A stretch of 32,647 nucleotides of DNA. It comes from Raineya sp. (lineage in GTDB: Bacteria > Bacteroidota > Bacteroidia > Cytophagales > Thermonemataceae). Below are positions 9,001 through 16,003 of the stretch, one piece after another (position 1 is the first letter of the stretch; every line of letters begins with the position of its first letter). Under the pieces are notes generated by a model that did not search any database, was not told the origin of the DNA, and saw only the letters and a program-made list of their open reading frames with translations. A program made the translations under genes and the position numbers. The stretch lies in the NCBI GenBank assembly GCA_025054975.1, contig JANWZC010000004.1:1-32647 (forward strand), written 5' to 3'.

Positions 9001-9191
9001 AACTTACCGTAGAATATGCGTTGGAGAATTACAGCCTTCGCAATGATTTCAAAATGAGGCAACAAATCCTTATTTTCTATCAATATGCCAAAGATTTGAC
9101 AAAGTATAAGCCCGAGGAAGCTAAAAAATGTCAAGAGTTGTATAAAAAGTATGCTCAAATATTAAATGGAAGTCAAAGAGATGATGAATAA
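6087..9191 (+). CDS. DUF2723 / TMEM260-like polytopic membrane protein, putative GT-C glycosyltransferase
   Basis: The 1034-residue protein has an N-terminal membrane half (many hydrophobic helices to about residue 620) and a soluble C-terminal half that ends in a helical region (about 900-1030). The first extracytoplasmic loop carries the hallmark FWDCGEFI (D35, E38), then VPHPPGTP (H50-P54), equivalent to the acidic and HPPG motifs in human TMEM260. TMEM260 is an established ER protein O-mannosyltransferase with a GT-C fold. By family homology this protein could transfer a sugar from a lipid donor to exported proteins on the periplasmic face. That activity is inference: bacterial members are mostly annotated only as DUF2723. 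The gene ends at a strong hairpin shared with the convergent fbaB. Confidence 0.88.
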   Translation: MAYFKKLNNILGWIVFLIATSVYLLTLEPTASFWDCGEFIACSAKLQVPHPPGTPFFLLVNRMFAMLAPDASQIAFMVNVSSALCSGFTILFLFWSISLLALKFFNQNQPNFEPTKAQTHSIMWASAVGALAYTFSDSFWFSAVEAEVYAMSSFLTGFIFWAMLKWDRLQDIRAEYRWLLLIAYLIGLSIGVHPLNLLTIPALSMIYYFKKAQKITIEGTLYAILIGSGILLFLIWLIPGLPTFAKNVEVFFVNTLGLPFNSGIIFLILAIVAGLTWGIWYSIQKQKPLLNTILLGVSLVLIGYASYGIILIRSSYNPPIDENNPEDLVSLISYLNREQYGSRPLLFGPVYTEKPADYVNVSPIYTKDKEKGKYVVYRYNREPKYEDDAHMMFFPRLYSSDPYHVSLYERYLGLEKGENPSFLDNLRFFFTYQLGHMYWRYFGWNFIGRESDIKDAGVLLFGNDTNAPDYIKNNKARNRFFAVPFILGMLGLAFNIIRNKQTASMLGVLFFLTGIALVIYLNSPPVEPRERDYIYVGSFYVFAIWIGFGMLALIELIETTFLQKQKQTPQLSALSYKNPVSWAVAGFLGVLCVFLMAWQGWDDHNRSRRYYSVDSARNLLSSCEPNAILFTGGDNDTFPLWYVQEVEGFRTDVRVCNTSLLGTDWYISQMKQAAYDSDPLPISLKEEHYRMGINDVVFVTMHPLMPKKEAKQVFEEGVELKQYMDLVVQNNKYTQIPASEEDVENFLPSKRLLLDNSKDIDYIKNAGFLPPGADTLLKYPMYWELPKNRVDKDEFVILNIIANNRWRRPIYFAPKLSDEDYVGLKDYMQVEGLAYRLLPVPVGMFEKNKEFFVNADLSYELLMKEKKHTFKGKEIVRKMYWRNLDDSRVYYNEDYFGFISQAREHIYEVAQTLIEQGKKEKAKELMLFSLKTIPIESVPYDVNVAQLVPLLYEVGENNTADKLYKTIIEQAKLTVEYALENYSLRNDFKMRQQILIFYQYAKDLTKYKPEEAKKCQELYKKYAQILNGSQRDDE

Positions 9192-9194
9192 AAT

Positions 9195-9228
9195 AAAACC
9201 TCATTAGCCCACACTAATGAGGTTTTTT
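9195..9228. terminator. Bidirectional intrinsic terminator between the DUF2723 gene and fbaB
   Basis: A perfect 9-bp stem, CCTCATTAG (9199-9207) with CTAATGAGG (9214-9222), encloses a 6-nt loop. It is flanked by an A-run on the left and six T residues on the right, so it can end transcripts from both convergent genes. The T-run is stronger on the plus strand. Confidence 0.9.
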
Positions 9229-9244
9229 ATGTGAGTGTATTTTT

Positions 9245-10306
9245 TTACGCTAAATCAATTTTTCGTGTCAGATATACATCTTGTACGGCATTAAGTAGTT
9301 CTACTCCTTCTTTCATAGGTCTTTGGAAGGCTTTGCGTCCCATAATCAAGCCCATACCACCTGCACGCTTGTTGATAACTGCTGTGGTTACGGCTTCTGC
9401 TAAATCTGATGCCCCCTTAGACTCACCTCCTGAATTGATAAGTCCAATTTTACCCATATAGCAATTAGCCACTTGATAACGACATAAATCAATGGGATGG
9501 GAAGAGGTAAGTTCTTCATACATTTTTTTATGAGTTTTACCGAAGTTCAAAGCAGTAAAACCACCATTGTTTTCGGGGAGTTTTTGCTTGATGATATCAG
9601 CTTGAAGAGTTACCCCCAAGTGATTAGCTTGTCCTGTAATATCAGCGGCTACGTGATAATCTACACCATCTTTTTTGAAAGCACTATTGCGAGCATAACA
9701 CCAAAGCACAGTTGCCATACCAAGTTCGTGAGCCATTTCAAAGGCTTCGGCTACCTCAACAATCTGACGAGAAGACTCTTCTGAGCCAAAATAAATAGTA
9801 GCCCCTACGGCAACCGCTCCTAAATTCCAAGCCTCACGCACCGAACCAAACATAATTTGGTCATATTTATTCGGATAGGTGAGGAGTTCATTGTGATTGA
9901 TTTTTACAAGAAAAGGAATTTTGTGAGCATATTTGCGAGACATCAAAGCCAAATTGCCAAAAGTAGTAGCTACGGCACTGCAACCACCTTCAATGGCAAG
10001 TTTGATGATGTTTTCGGGGTCAAAGTAGATAGGATTGGGTGCAAAAGAAGCCCCTGCCGAATGTTCTATGCCTTGATCAACAGGCAGAATGGAAAGATAC
10101 CCTGTGCCTTTGAGCCTACCATGATTGAACATCGCTTGCAGACTACGCAATACCTGCGGACTGCGGTTAGACTTTGCATAAACTTCATCAACAAAGTTTT
10201 TGGAAGGCTTTTGCAAGAGTTTTTTATCAATGGTTTTACACTCGTGATTAAGCAATTTTTCGGCATTAGAGCCAAGAATTTCCACAATTTTGTCGTAAGT
10301 AAGCAT
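9245..10306 (-). CDS. fbaB: Class I fructose-bisphosphate aldolase (FbaB/DhnA type)
   Basis: This cytosolic glycolytic and gluconeogenic enzyme cleaves fructose 1,6-bisphosphate to glyceraldehyde 3-phosphate and dihydroxyacetone phosphate through a Schiff base. The 353-residue product aligns by eye along its whole length with E. coli FbaB. Shared segments include [40 protein letters not shown] and [27 protein letters not shown] contains the probable Schiff-base lysine (K240), and [18 protein letters not shown] follows later. The open frame extends 56 residues upstream, but homology begins at [12 protein letters not shown]. An exact TAnnTTTG element (TATATTTG on the minus strand) lies 30 bp before that ATG, so I set the start at 10306. 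Confidence 0.96.
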   Translation of the reverse strand: MLTYDKIVEILGSNAEKLLNHECKTIDKKLLQKPSKNFVDEVYAKSNRSPQVLRSLQAMFNHGRLKGTGYLSILPVDQGIEHSAGASFAPNPIYFDPENIIKLAIEGGCSAVATTFGNLALMSRKYAHKIPFLVKINHNELLTYPNKYDQIMFGSVREAWNLGAVAVGATIYFGSEESSRQIVEVAEAFEMAHELGMATVLWCYARNSAFKKDGVDYHVAADITGQANHLGVTLQADIIKQKLPENNGGFTALNFGKTHKKMYEELTSSHPIDLCRYQVANCYMGKIGLINSGGESKGASDLAEAVTTAVINKRAGGMGLIMGRKAFQRPMKEGVELLNAVQDVYLTRKIDLA

Positions 10307-10336
10307 AATTTCAAGGGATTTGGTGAAAAATTTTCG

Positions 10337-10344
10337 CAAATATA
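10337..10344 (-). promoter_or_regulatory. -7 promoter element of fbaB
   Basis: On the minus strand TATATTTG matches TAnnTTTG exactly and ends 30 bp before the chosen fbaB ATG at 10306. The expected -33 TTG is not clear at 19-20 bp spacing. Transcription from here would exclude the longer upstream reading frame and supports the 10306 start. Confidence 0.5.
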
Positions 10345-10473
10345 CAAAGTTCTGCAAAGAGCATAATTGTCTTATTGAATTTTTTCGTTTTTCTTTGGGA
10401 ATTACACATTTGACTATTTGCAAGAAAAAATGAAAATCCTTATTCTTGTGGAATAATACGGCTCTTTGCAACA

Positions 10474-11640
10474 ATGAATTTATACCAAAATCGTTTTCGC
10501 TTTAAGGTTGCTATTATTGTTGTAGCATTTTTGATAGGTTTTGCCTCATTATATTATACGAATACCTTAGTGAGTCAGCTTGTAGAACGTGAAAAAGCTC
10601 AAATTACCTTGTTTAGCAAGGCTTTAAGATATTTGTGGGATAGAGAAAATGAAGAGGGTTCATTAAAGTTTATTCTGGATGAAATTATTCGGGCAAATAC
10701 TTCGGTTCCTACTATTGTTACAGATGAAAATGACAATATCAATAGCAGTCGTAACCTTAACATTGAAGGAATGAATGAAGAAGAAAAACAAATCTATTTG
10801 GAAAAAGAACTTGCCCGCATGAAAGAAGAATTTCCGCCTATCAAGGTCAATTTTGGAAATAACCGCTACAACTTAATTTATTACCGCAGTTCTGACTTGA
10901 TTTACAAACTCAAATATTACCCCTACATACAACTTACTGCCATTGCCATTTTTGGCTTGCTTACTTATTTGGCATTTAGTTATTCTCGCCGTGCTGAACA
11001 AAACCGAGTTTGGGTAGGACTTGCCAAAGAAACTGCTCATCAGTTAGGAACACCTATTTCCTCGCTTTTAGCTTGGATAGAGTATCTGAAAAATAATTCT
11101 CAAATTACAGATGAAATCTTACAAGAAATCAGTAAAGATGTAGGACGCTTGGAGATTATTGCGGCTCGGTTTTCAAATATAGGTTCGCAAACTGCCCTTT
11201 TACACGAAAATATTGCTCAAATCATTGAGGAGATGCTCGCATACTTGCGTCCGCGTATTTCAAGCAAAATTCAACTAGATTACAACAATTTCTTACCTCA
11301 AAAATTTGCAGTACGCTTAAATAAATATTTGTTTGAGTGGGTTTTAGAAAATCTTATCAAAAATTCGGTAGATGCAGGAGCAAATAGGATACTTGTAGAA
11401 ACTCGATTGGCTACCAAAGATAGATTGCTTTACGTTGATGTTAGCGACAATGGCAAGGGAATTCCTATGCGAAAAATAAAACGAGTCTTTGACCCTGGCT
11501 ATACCACTAAAAAAAGAGGTTGGGGATTAGGACTTACCCTTGCCAAACGCATTATTGAAGATTATCATAGAGGTAAAATTTTCGTAAAGTTTTCGGAAGT
11601 AGATAAAGGTACAAAGTTCAGAATTATACTCAAAACTTGA
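10474..11640 (+). CDS. Orphan membrane sensor histidine kinase
   Basis: The 388-residue protein has one N-terminal membrane helix (about residues 11-29) and an extracytoplasmic sensor region (about 30-147). A second helix follows (about 150-169), then a dimerisation helix with the phospho-acceptor H189 in [13 protein letters not shown] and a C-terminal HATPase. The ATPase shows the N box [12 protein letters not shown] (N293, N297), G1 box [10 protein letters not shown] (D325) and G2 box [12 protein letters not shown] (349-360). The H-box reads [10 protein letters not shown] rather than the usual HELRTPL, a form seen in many Bacteroidota kinases. No response regulator is adjacent; the nearest regulators are at 17608 and 24676. 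The sensor region gives no clue to the ligand. Confidence 0.92.
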   Translation: MNLYQNRFRFKVAIIVVAFLIGFASLYYTNTLVSQLVEREKAQITLFSKALRYLWDRENEEGSLKFILDEIIRANTSVPTIVTDENDNINSSRNLNIEGMNEEEKQIYLEKELARMKEEFPPIKVNFGNNRYNLIYYRSSDLIYKLKYYPYIQLTAIAIFGLLTYLAFSYSRRAEQNRVWVGLAKETAHQLGTPISSLLAWIEYLKNNSQITDEILQEISKDVGRLEIIAARFSNIGSQTALLHENIAQIIEEMLAYLRPRISSKIQLDYNNFLPQKFAVRLNKYLFEWVLENLIKNSVDAGANRILVETRLATKDRLLYVDVSDNGKGIPMRKIKRVFDPGYTTKKRGWGLGLTLAKRIIEDYHRGKIFVKFSEVDKGTKFRIILKT

Positions 11641-11870
11641 TTTCTTTAAGAAGTATCCTCAAAACTTACATTAAACTTTTTTGTTGCCTTAAATGAAAGA
11701 ACAAATCGCTCAAAATTACATTTCTTGATTTTCTTGCAAGTTCTTTCTCTAATTCAACCTATAAGAAGCAGTACAAAAAAGGCTTTTCTACAATCAGTAA
11801 CAAAACTGAAACGTCAAAAGAGGGGATTAAAAATTGCTATCTTCAAAACTGCTTTTCGTTGAGAAATTTG

Positions 11871-11906
11871 CAAAAAAGTTGCCCCATAGAAACTTCTACG
11901 GGGCAA
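11871..11906 (-). terminator. Intrinsic terminator of the metalloprotease gene
   Basis: On the minus strand TTGCCCCGTAGAA, a short loop and TTCTATGGGGCAA form a stem of about 11-13 bp with one G-T pair, followed by CTTTTTT. It starts a few bases after the stop codon at 11913. A hairpin and U-tract this good still in place suggest that the full-length protease gene was a recent transcription unit. Confidence 0.88.
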
Positions 11907-11912
11907 GCAATT

Positions 11913-12728
11913 TTATTGTACGCTCAAACGCTTGACAGCCACCCCTTTATCAGTATGGATTTTGAGTAAGTACATACCTTTTGGCAAACGTTCTACGTTA
12001 AAGCTAACTTCGCTGTTTTGGGTATTTTGCTCTCCTACTACTTGTCCGATAGGGTTGTAAAGCACCAAACGAGCATTCTGCACCTGAATACCTTTCAAAT
12101 CCACTACAAAACTATTTTGAGCGGGGTTCGGGTAAATCATAATCTCACGAGCCAGAGGGGTTTCGTCAAGAGCAGTAACCTTATTTAAGGTAATCGTTCC
12201 AGAAACAGAACCTTCCAATGTTCCTTTTACAGCTTTTACACGATAATTGTACCTTTCTCCTGATACAATAGAAGGATTAGTAGCAAAATTATCATCGTAA
12301 GTAGTGCTATTGGCGGGTAAGGTAGCTATCACTGCGTAAGCACTATTAGGTTCCGTATTTTTTTTGCGTTCAATAACATAATTGTCTTCACTATTAGAGT
12401 TATCATTCCATTTGAGTTTAGCAACATCAGCGGTGGCTAAGTTGGTACCACTACCTGTTGCTCCCAGGAATTGCAAATTGCTCGGAGCTCGTAAACCTAC
12501 ATTGATAGTAAGGATATTACTTTGAGCAGTATTTGTACCGTTGCTAATAGTAAGACGTACTTTGTAAGTTCCTGCTCTGCCAAAGGTAATCGCAGGAGGT
12601 GTAGCACCACTGAAAGTAGCAGGTGAAACGCCTCCTAATCCATCTACATCAAAGTTCCAGTTAAAAGTTGTAGCAGCTGGCACACCTTGAGCTTGATTGA
12701 CTTGTACGAAACCTACGGTTTCTCCTTC
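11913..12728 (-). pseudogene. C-terminal remainder of the M43 metalloprotease: PKD, FN3 and T9SS sorting domain
   Basis: This reading frame continues the upstream protease in the same phase directly after its TGA. It begins EGETVGFVQVNQAQG and contains, in order, a PKD-like domain, an FN3 domain and a type IX sorting domain. The PKD-like domain includes FNWNFDVDG and AGTYKVRLTISNGT. The FN3 domain runs from APSNLQFLGATG to SGTITL. The type A C-terminal sorting domain includes IMIYPNPAQNSFVVD, LPKGMYLLKI and GVAVKRLSVQ. The only internal start-like codon near its beginning is a GTG at 12683, with no evident ribosome-binding context, and no signal peptide precedes the domains. Independent translation to a useful product is therefore unlikely. 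Readthrough or a sequencing error at the TGA would restore a 670-residue secreted protease. Confidence 0.85.
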
Positions 12729-13925
12729 TCAAATTTGTGTTTTCTCAGGATAAATAGTAGTGTATAAACCCGTAGGGCGTGTAGGAGCTACTGCCGCAAG
12801 ATTAGCAGGTGTAGTAAGAGAAGTTCTTTGAGGAGAGTTATCCATAATAATTTCCATACGTGCTACTTGGTCTTGGCTAAACATTCCCATGCAAGCATCT
12901 GATGAATAATCCATATAGTTTTCTCTCTGATCTACTACATCTGTGTTACCGTAAGAAGGTTCTAATGTAGAGCAGGTATTATTATTGGTGCAGGCTCCTA
13001 TAGCAGTAGGGCCGCTTTGGTCGGGGGTATCATTGCAATAGTCATCACTATTAGGATTACCGCAGCCCGATACATCTCCCCAAATATGCCTTAAGCCAAG
13101 CCAATGTCCTAATTCATGTGTGGTTGTACGTCCTCTATCGCAATTTGAACAAAGAAGATTTGAGCCTGACACAAAAGGGGGAGAAACAGGGGTGTTGGTA
13201 TCAGGATCCACATTAGAGCCGAAGGCTCTCCAAGTAATAACTACACCATCGGTGGTACTTGTAGCTCCACCTGGATTACCGGGTAGAGAAGTATATGGTG
13301 GAAAAGCGGCATAACCAAAAAGCCCGCTACCTTGAAACTCAACTACCCAAATGTTTAAGTATTTCGTAGGGTCCCAGATAGTTTGAGGTTTGAGAATATT
13401 TTCAGTATTACTACTTGTACCAGGTCCATCCCATTTAGAAATGTTAAAACGAGCTTCTCCATTGATACGTTCAACCCCTGGCTCTGTAAGAAAATTACCA
13501 TTGGGGTCGCGGGTAGCAGGTACAAAAGTAATATTTAAAGAAGCCGCTTTTGGCTGAAAAATAGTTCTTACTACGGTAGAAAAATCTAAATTAGTTTGGT
13601 TAAAGTCTCTGTTGAGAACTCTTATTTGGGACTCTGCTTGAGCGTAGGTAATATTTCGGGTATTGTTCAGAATTTGCCAGCTATTATTATCGTAGATAAT
13701 GTGAATGATTACAGGAATAGTATAAGGACCGCTTCTTTGAGTTATACCTGCTCGGCGTTCAGCTATTTTTTGAGCCATCCAGTTTTCAAATTCCTCTTTT
13801 GTCCTGTAAATCTCAGGATACTTTTCTCGCAACTGCTGTTCGTAAATATGCGAGGCACATTTTTCTTGCCCCATTGCCCCATGAACTCCCCACAAGGCAA
13901 TGCATAAAAGTAGTAGTCTTTTCAT
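12729..13925 (-). CDS. M43 (pappalysin-like) zinc metalloprotease, truncated by in-frame TGA
   Basis: The 398-residue product starts with a signal peptide (MKRLLLLCIALWGVHGAMG) and contains the metzincin zinc site HELGHWLGLRH (H270, E271, H274, H280). The Met-turn is in ENYMDYSSDACMGMFS (M338). Cys-rich loops (CSNC, CGNPNSDDYC, CTNNNTC) are typical of M43B pappalysin-like proteases secreted by Bacteroidota. The frame stops at TGA (12729-12731) after YPEKTQI. The following in-frame sequence is the rest of a PKD domain, so this is the catalytic part of a longer T9SS cargo protein. As written, the product would be exported to the periplasm but lack the signal needed to cross the outer membrane through T9SS. 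A consensus promoter lies 25 bp upstream. Confidence 0.88.
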   Translation of the reverse strand: MKRLLLLCIALWGVHGAMGQEKCASHIYEQQLREKYPEIYRTKEEFENWMAQKIAERRAGITQRSGPYTIPVIIHIIYDNNSWQILNNTRNITYAQAESQIRVLNRDFNQTNLDFSTVVRTIFQPKAASLNITFVPATRDPNGNFLTEPGVERINGEARFNISKWDGPGTSSNTENILKPQTIWDPTKYLNIWVVEFQGSGLFGYAAFPPYTSLPGNPGGATSTTDGVVITWRAFGSNVDPDTNTPVSPPFVSGSNLLCSNCDRGRTTTHELGHWLGLRHIWGDVSGCGNPNSDDYCNDTPDQSGPTAIGACTNNNTCSTLEPSYGNTDVVDQRENYMDYSSDACMGMFSQDQVARMEIIMDNSPQRTSLTTPANLAAVAPTRPTGLYTTIYPEKTQI

Positions 13926-13950
13926 AAATCTTTTGCGTTTAGTTATTTTA

Positions 13951-13980
13951 CAAAGTTAGGCATTTTTTAGATAAAAACAA
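13951..13980 (-). promoter_or_regulatory. Consensus promoter of the M43 protease gene
   Basis: On the minus strand TTG, 19 bp, TAACTTTG matches the Bacteroidota consensus (TTG, 17-23 bp, TAnnTTTG) exactly. Transcription would start about 20 nt before the ATG at 13925. It faces a near-consensus promoter for the Nudix gene in the same 142-bp gap. Confidence 0.8.
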
Positions 13981-14008
13981 GATATTTTGTAGAATTTTTA
14001 GAATTTTG

Positions 14009-14039
14009 TTTGGCTTTTCTGAAATTTCAGCAATATTTG
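14009..14039 (+). promoter_or_regulatory. Near-consensus promoter of the Nudix hydrolase gene
   Basis: TTTG, 19 bp, AATATTTG has one mismatch to TTTG-N19-TAnnTTTG. It predicts transcription starting about 20 nt before the ATG at 14068. Confidence 0.6.
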
Positions 14040-14067
14040 TAAGTTTTTTTTTGCAAACTTCAAAATT

Positions 14068-14757
14068 ATGCTTCATTGCTTTATTCATCAGTATCGTTTG
14101 CAGGTTACGGAAAAAGAATTGAACTACACTTATTATCAAAATATTTTAGATTGCAGTCAAATACCTTTTAGCAATGCTCTACTAAAAGGTTTGAGTGGAA
14201 AAGTCTTGGTTTTTAATGCAGATACCGAAATTTTTTATCAAACAATTCTATTTTTAGACAAGCAGGAAAATATAGCTATTCGTGAAATTACTTTTGTAGT
14301 AGAAAACAAAAAAGAGTTCAAAAAGAATTTGCATAAATATTTCGAGGTAGTTAAGGCTTCAGGGGGGCTAGTAGTTTATCAAGATAAAATTTTGATGATT
14401 TTCAGGCGAGGCAAATGGGATTTGCCCAAAGGCAAAATTGATGAAGGTGAAAAAGCCAAAACCGCTGCTATTCGTGAGGTTGCCGAAGAATGTAATTTGC
14501 AAACTCAAATTCAAGAAAAACTTTGTACTACTTGGCATCACTATTGGATGGGAGGAAAAATGGTAATTAAAAAAACAAAGTGGTATCTAATGACTACCTC
14601 CAATCCAATGGAAGCTCATCCGCAAGCCGAAGAAGATATAGAAGAAATCCGATGGGTTTCGCTTACCGAAGCTCAAAATTTGCTCGCTAATAGCTTCCCG
14701 TCTATTGAATTTGTGATTAGTCAGTATTTTGCTAAACAATCTGCTAATCGGTCTTAA
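14068..14757 (+). CDS. Nudix hydrolase
   Basis: The 229-residue cytosolic protein has a roughly 95-residue N-terminal region of unknown role and a Nudix domain from about residue 97 (ASGGLVVYQDKILMIFRRG). The Nudix box reads GKIDEGE...REVAEECNL (G122, E128, R136, E137, E140, E141). The catalytic Glu residues are present; the near-invariant Gly after the EEx is Asn (N143), a tolerated change in some Bacteroidota members. Nudix enzymes hydrolyse nucleoside diphosphates linked to another moiety; the substrate cannot be told from sequence. The preceding part has weak similarity to nothing I can name. It is followed at 77 bp by the DUF4783 gene. Confidence 0.93.
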   Translation: MLHCFIHQYRLQVTEKELNYTYYQNILDCSQIPFSNALLKGLSGKVLVFNADTEIFYQTILFLDKQENIAIREITFVVENKKEFKKNLHKYFEVVKASGGLVVYQDKILMIFRRGKWDLPKGKIDEGEKAKTAAIREVAEECNLQTQIQEKLCTTWHHYWMGGKMVIKKTKWYLMTTSNPMEAHPQAEEDIEEIRWVSLTEAQNLLANSFPSIEFVISQYFAKQSANRS

Positions 14758-14834
14758 AAAAGTTTTTTATTTTTCAAAGATATTTCAAGCACGAAATTTG
14801 CTCTACACATTAGGTTAGTAAAAATTGTGCAGAT

Positions 14835-15263
14835 ATGAAACCCTTAGCAAAATATATTCTTACGTTTGGAATTCTGATAATAGGAACTCTGACATTACAG
14901 GCACAAGTTCAGCGAGGGGGTGCAGAAGTGAGAAAAGATATGAACGAAGCCGAAAGCTACTTAAAACACGGAGATGCTCGCAATTTAGCTCGCTTTTTCA
15001 ATGAAACTATAGAAATTAATATTGAAGGCAAAAAACAAAATTATAGCCGCACTCAAGCAGAGTTTGTCATAAAAGATTTTTTCAGCAAAAATCCTCCTAT
15101 TCCTGAAAGTTTTGAAAGTTATCACAAAGGGCAATCAGCAGGATTGAGCTATTCCATTATGAAATATGCCTCCTCCAATGGTAACTACCGAGTTTTCCTG
15201 AAAATCAAAAGCACTCCCCAAGGCAGAAATATTATTGATGCCATTGATTTTACTCGTGAATAA
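14835..15263 (+). CDS. DUF4783 exported protein
   Basis: The 142-residue protein begins with a signal peptide (MKPLAKYILTFGILIIGTLTLQAQ) and is then a single NTF2-like small domain, recognisable as the Bacteroidota-specific DUF4783. The order LKHGDARNLARFFNETIEI, then AEFVIKDFFSKNPP and GLSYSIMKYASSNGNYRVF is typical. It is probably periplasmic. It lies 51 bp before gldD on the same strand. I recall DUF4783 genes occurring near other envelope genes in this phylum, but no molecular role is established. Confidence 0.85.
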   Translation: MKPLAKYILTFGILIIGTLTLQAQVQRGGAEVRKDMNEAESYLKHGDARNLARFFNETIEINIEGKKQNYSRTQAEFVIKDFFSKNPPIPESFESYHKGQSAGLSYSIMKYASSNGNYRVFLKIKSTPQGRNIIDAIDFTRE

Positions 15264-15314
15264 TTTTTGTGGTAGTTAGTGGTTTTTGCTTAATTTGCAA
15301 AAATTGCCAATGTT

Positions 15315-15932
15315 ATGTCCAAACTAAATATTTTTATTTTTTCGGGAGTTGCTTTTACCGCCGTGATATTACTAACCTTTTTTTGGTGGAAAAGTCAGAA
15401 CGAAGAAGCACAATTTACTCCTAAACCCAAAGGTTATAACCGAATTCTTTTACCTAAAAACGAGTATCGTCCTTTGCCTGATACTTTTCCTTACACTTTT
15501 GAATACTCCAAAGAAGCTATTATTCGTCCTGACAGCTCACATTTAGCAGAACGTTATTGGATACATGTAATTTACCCCAAGTTAGGCAAATCGGAGATTC
15601 AAATTACTTATAAAAATATCAGCGACAACCCCACTCAAAAACTTGCTGAACTCATTGACGACTCTCATCGTCTTGCTTCCAAACATCTCTACCGAGCCGA
15701 AGCCCTTAAATATTATGAATATAAAAATGCTCAAAACTTACCTGTGCTTGCCATAGGTTTTGAAGGCGAAATTCCCAGCCATTTGCAATTCTATACCACC
15801 GACTCTGTAAAACATTTTTTGCGTGCCGCTATTTATTTCCGTACTGCTAATGATAATGATTCTCTCGCTCCTGTCATTGAGTTTGTCAAACGAGATATGC
15901 TCCGAATGATTGCTACACAAAAGTTCAAATAA
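15315..15932 (+). CDS. gldD: Gliding motility protein GldD
   Basis: GldD is required for gliding and for T9SS-dependent secretion in Flavobacterium johnsoniae, where it is a lipoprotein of the inner envelope side. The 205-residue product shows the family pattern: FTPKPKGYNRILLPKNEY after the N-terminus, then LPDTFPYTFEYSKEA, ERYWIHVIYPKLG, and the conserved C-terminal SHLQFYTTDSVKHFLRAAIY with VKRDMLRMI. It differs from the F. johnsoniae type at the N-terminus. There is a single hydrophobic helix (about residues 6-24, FIFSGVAFTAVILLTFFWW) and no cysteine after it, so it is more likely anchored by a transmembrane helix than by lipid. Its presence, with the T9SS sorting domain at 11913, supports a functional T9SS in this organism. 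Confidence 0.88.
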   Translation: MSKLNIFIFSGVAFTAVILLTFFWWKSQNEEAQFTPKPKGYNRILLPKNEYRPLPDTFPYTFEYSKEAIIRPDSSHLAERYWIHVIYPKLGKSEIQITYKNISDNPTQKLAELIDDSHRLASKHLYRAEALKYYEYKNAQNLPVLAIGFEGEIPSHLQFYTTDSVKHFLRAAIYFRTANDNDSLAPVIEFVKRDMLRMIATQKFK

Positions 15933-15952
15933 CTGAATTTTCTTACTTAAAA

Positions 15953-15983
15953 TTGTATTTTTCCTTCAAAAATTATAAGTTTG
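15953..15983 (+). promoter_or_regulatory. Consensus promoter of the aldehyde dehydrogenase gene
   Basis: TTG (15953-15955), 20 bp, TAAGTTTG (15976-15983) matches the consensus exactly. Transcription would begin near 15989, downstream of the extended reading frame's first codon (a TTG at 15953). The translation start is therefore the ATG at 16004. Confidence 0.82.
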
Positions 15984-16003
15984 TGATTACAAATTTTTTT
16001 GTT

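Noticed and set aside
9857-10366. A 169-residue plus-strand open frame
   Set aside because: It is opposite fbaB, which matches E. coli FbaB along its whole length; the frame has no family resemblance.
12729-12731. TGA read as selenocysteine or as a sense codon
   Set aside because: Other genes here end in TGA (for example at 11640 and 28137), so the code is standard. The position is a structural Cys of a PKD domain, not a redox site, and no SECIS-like hairpin was evident directly after it. Kept only as a remote option.
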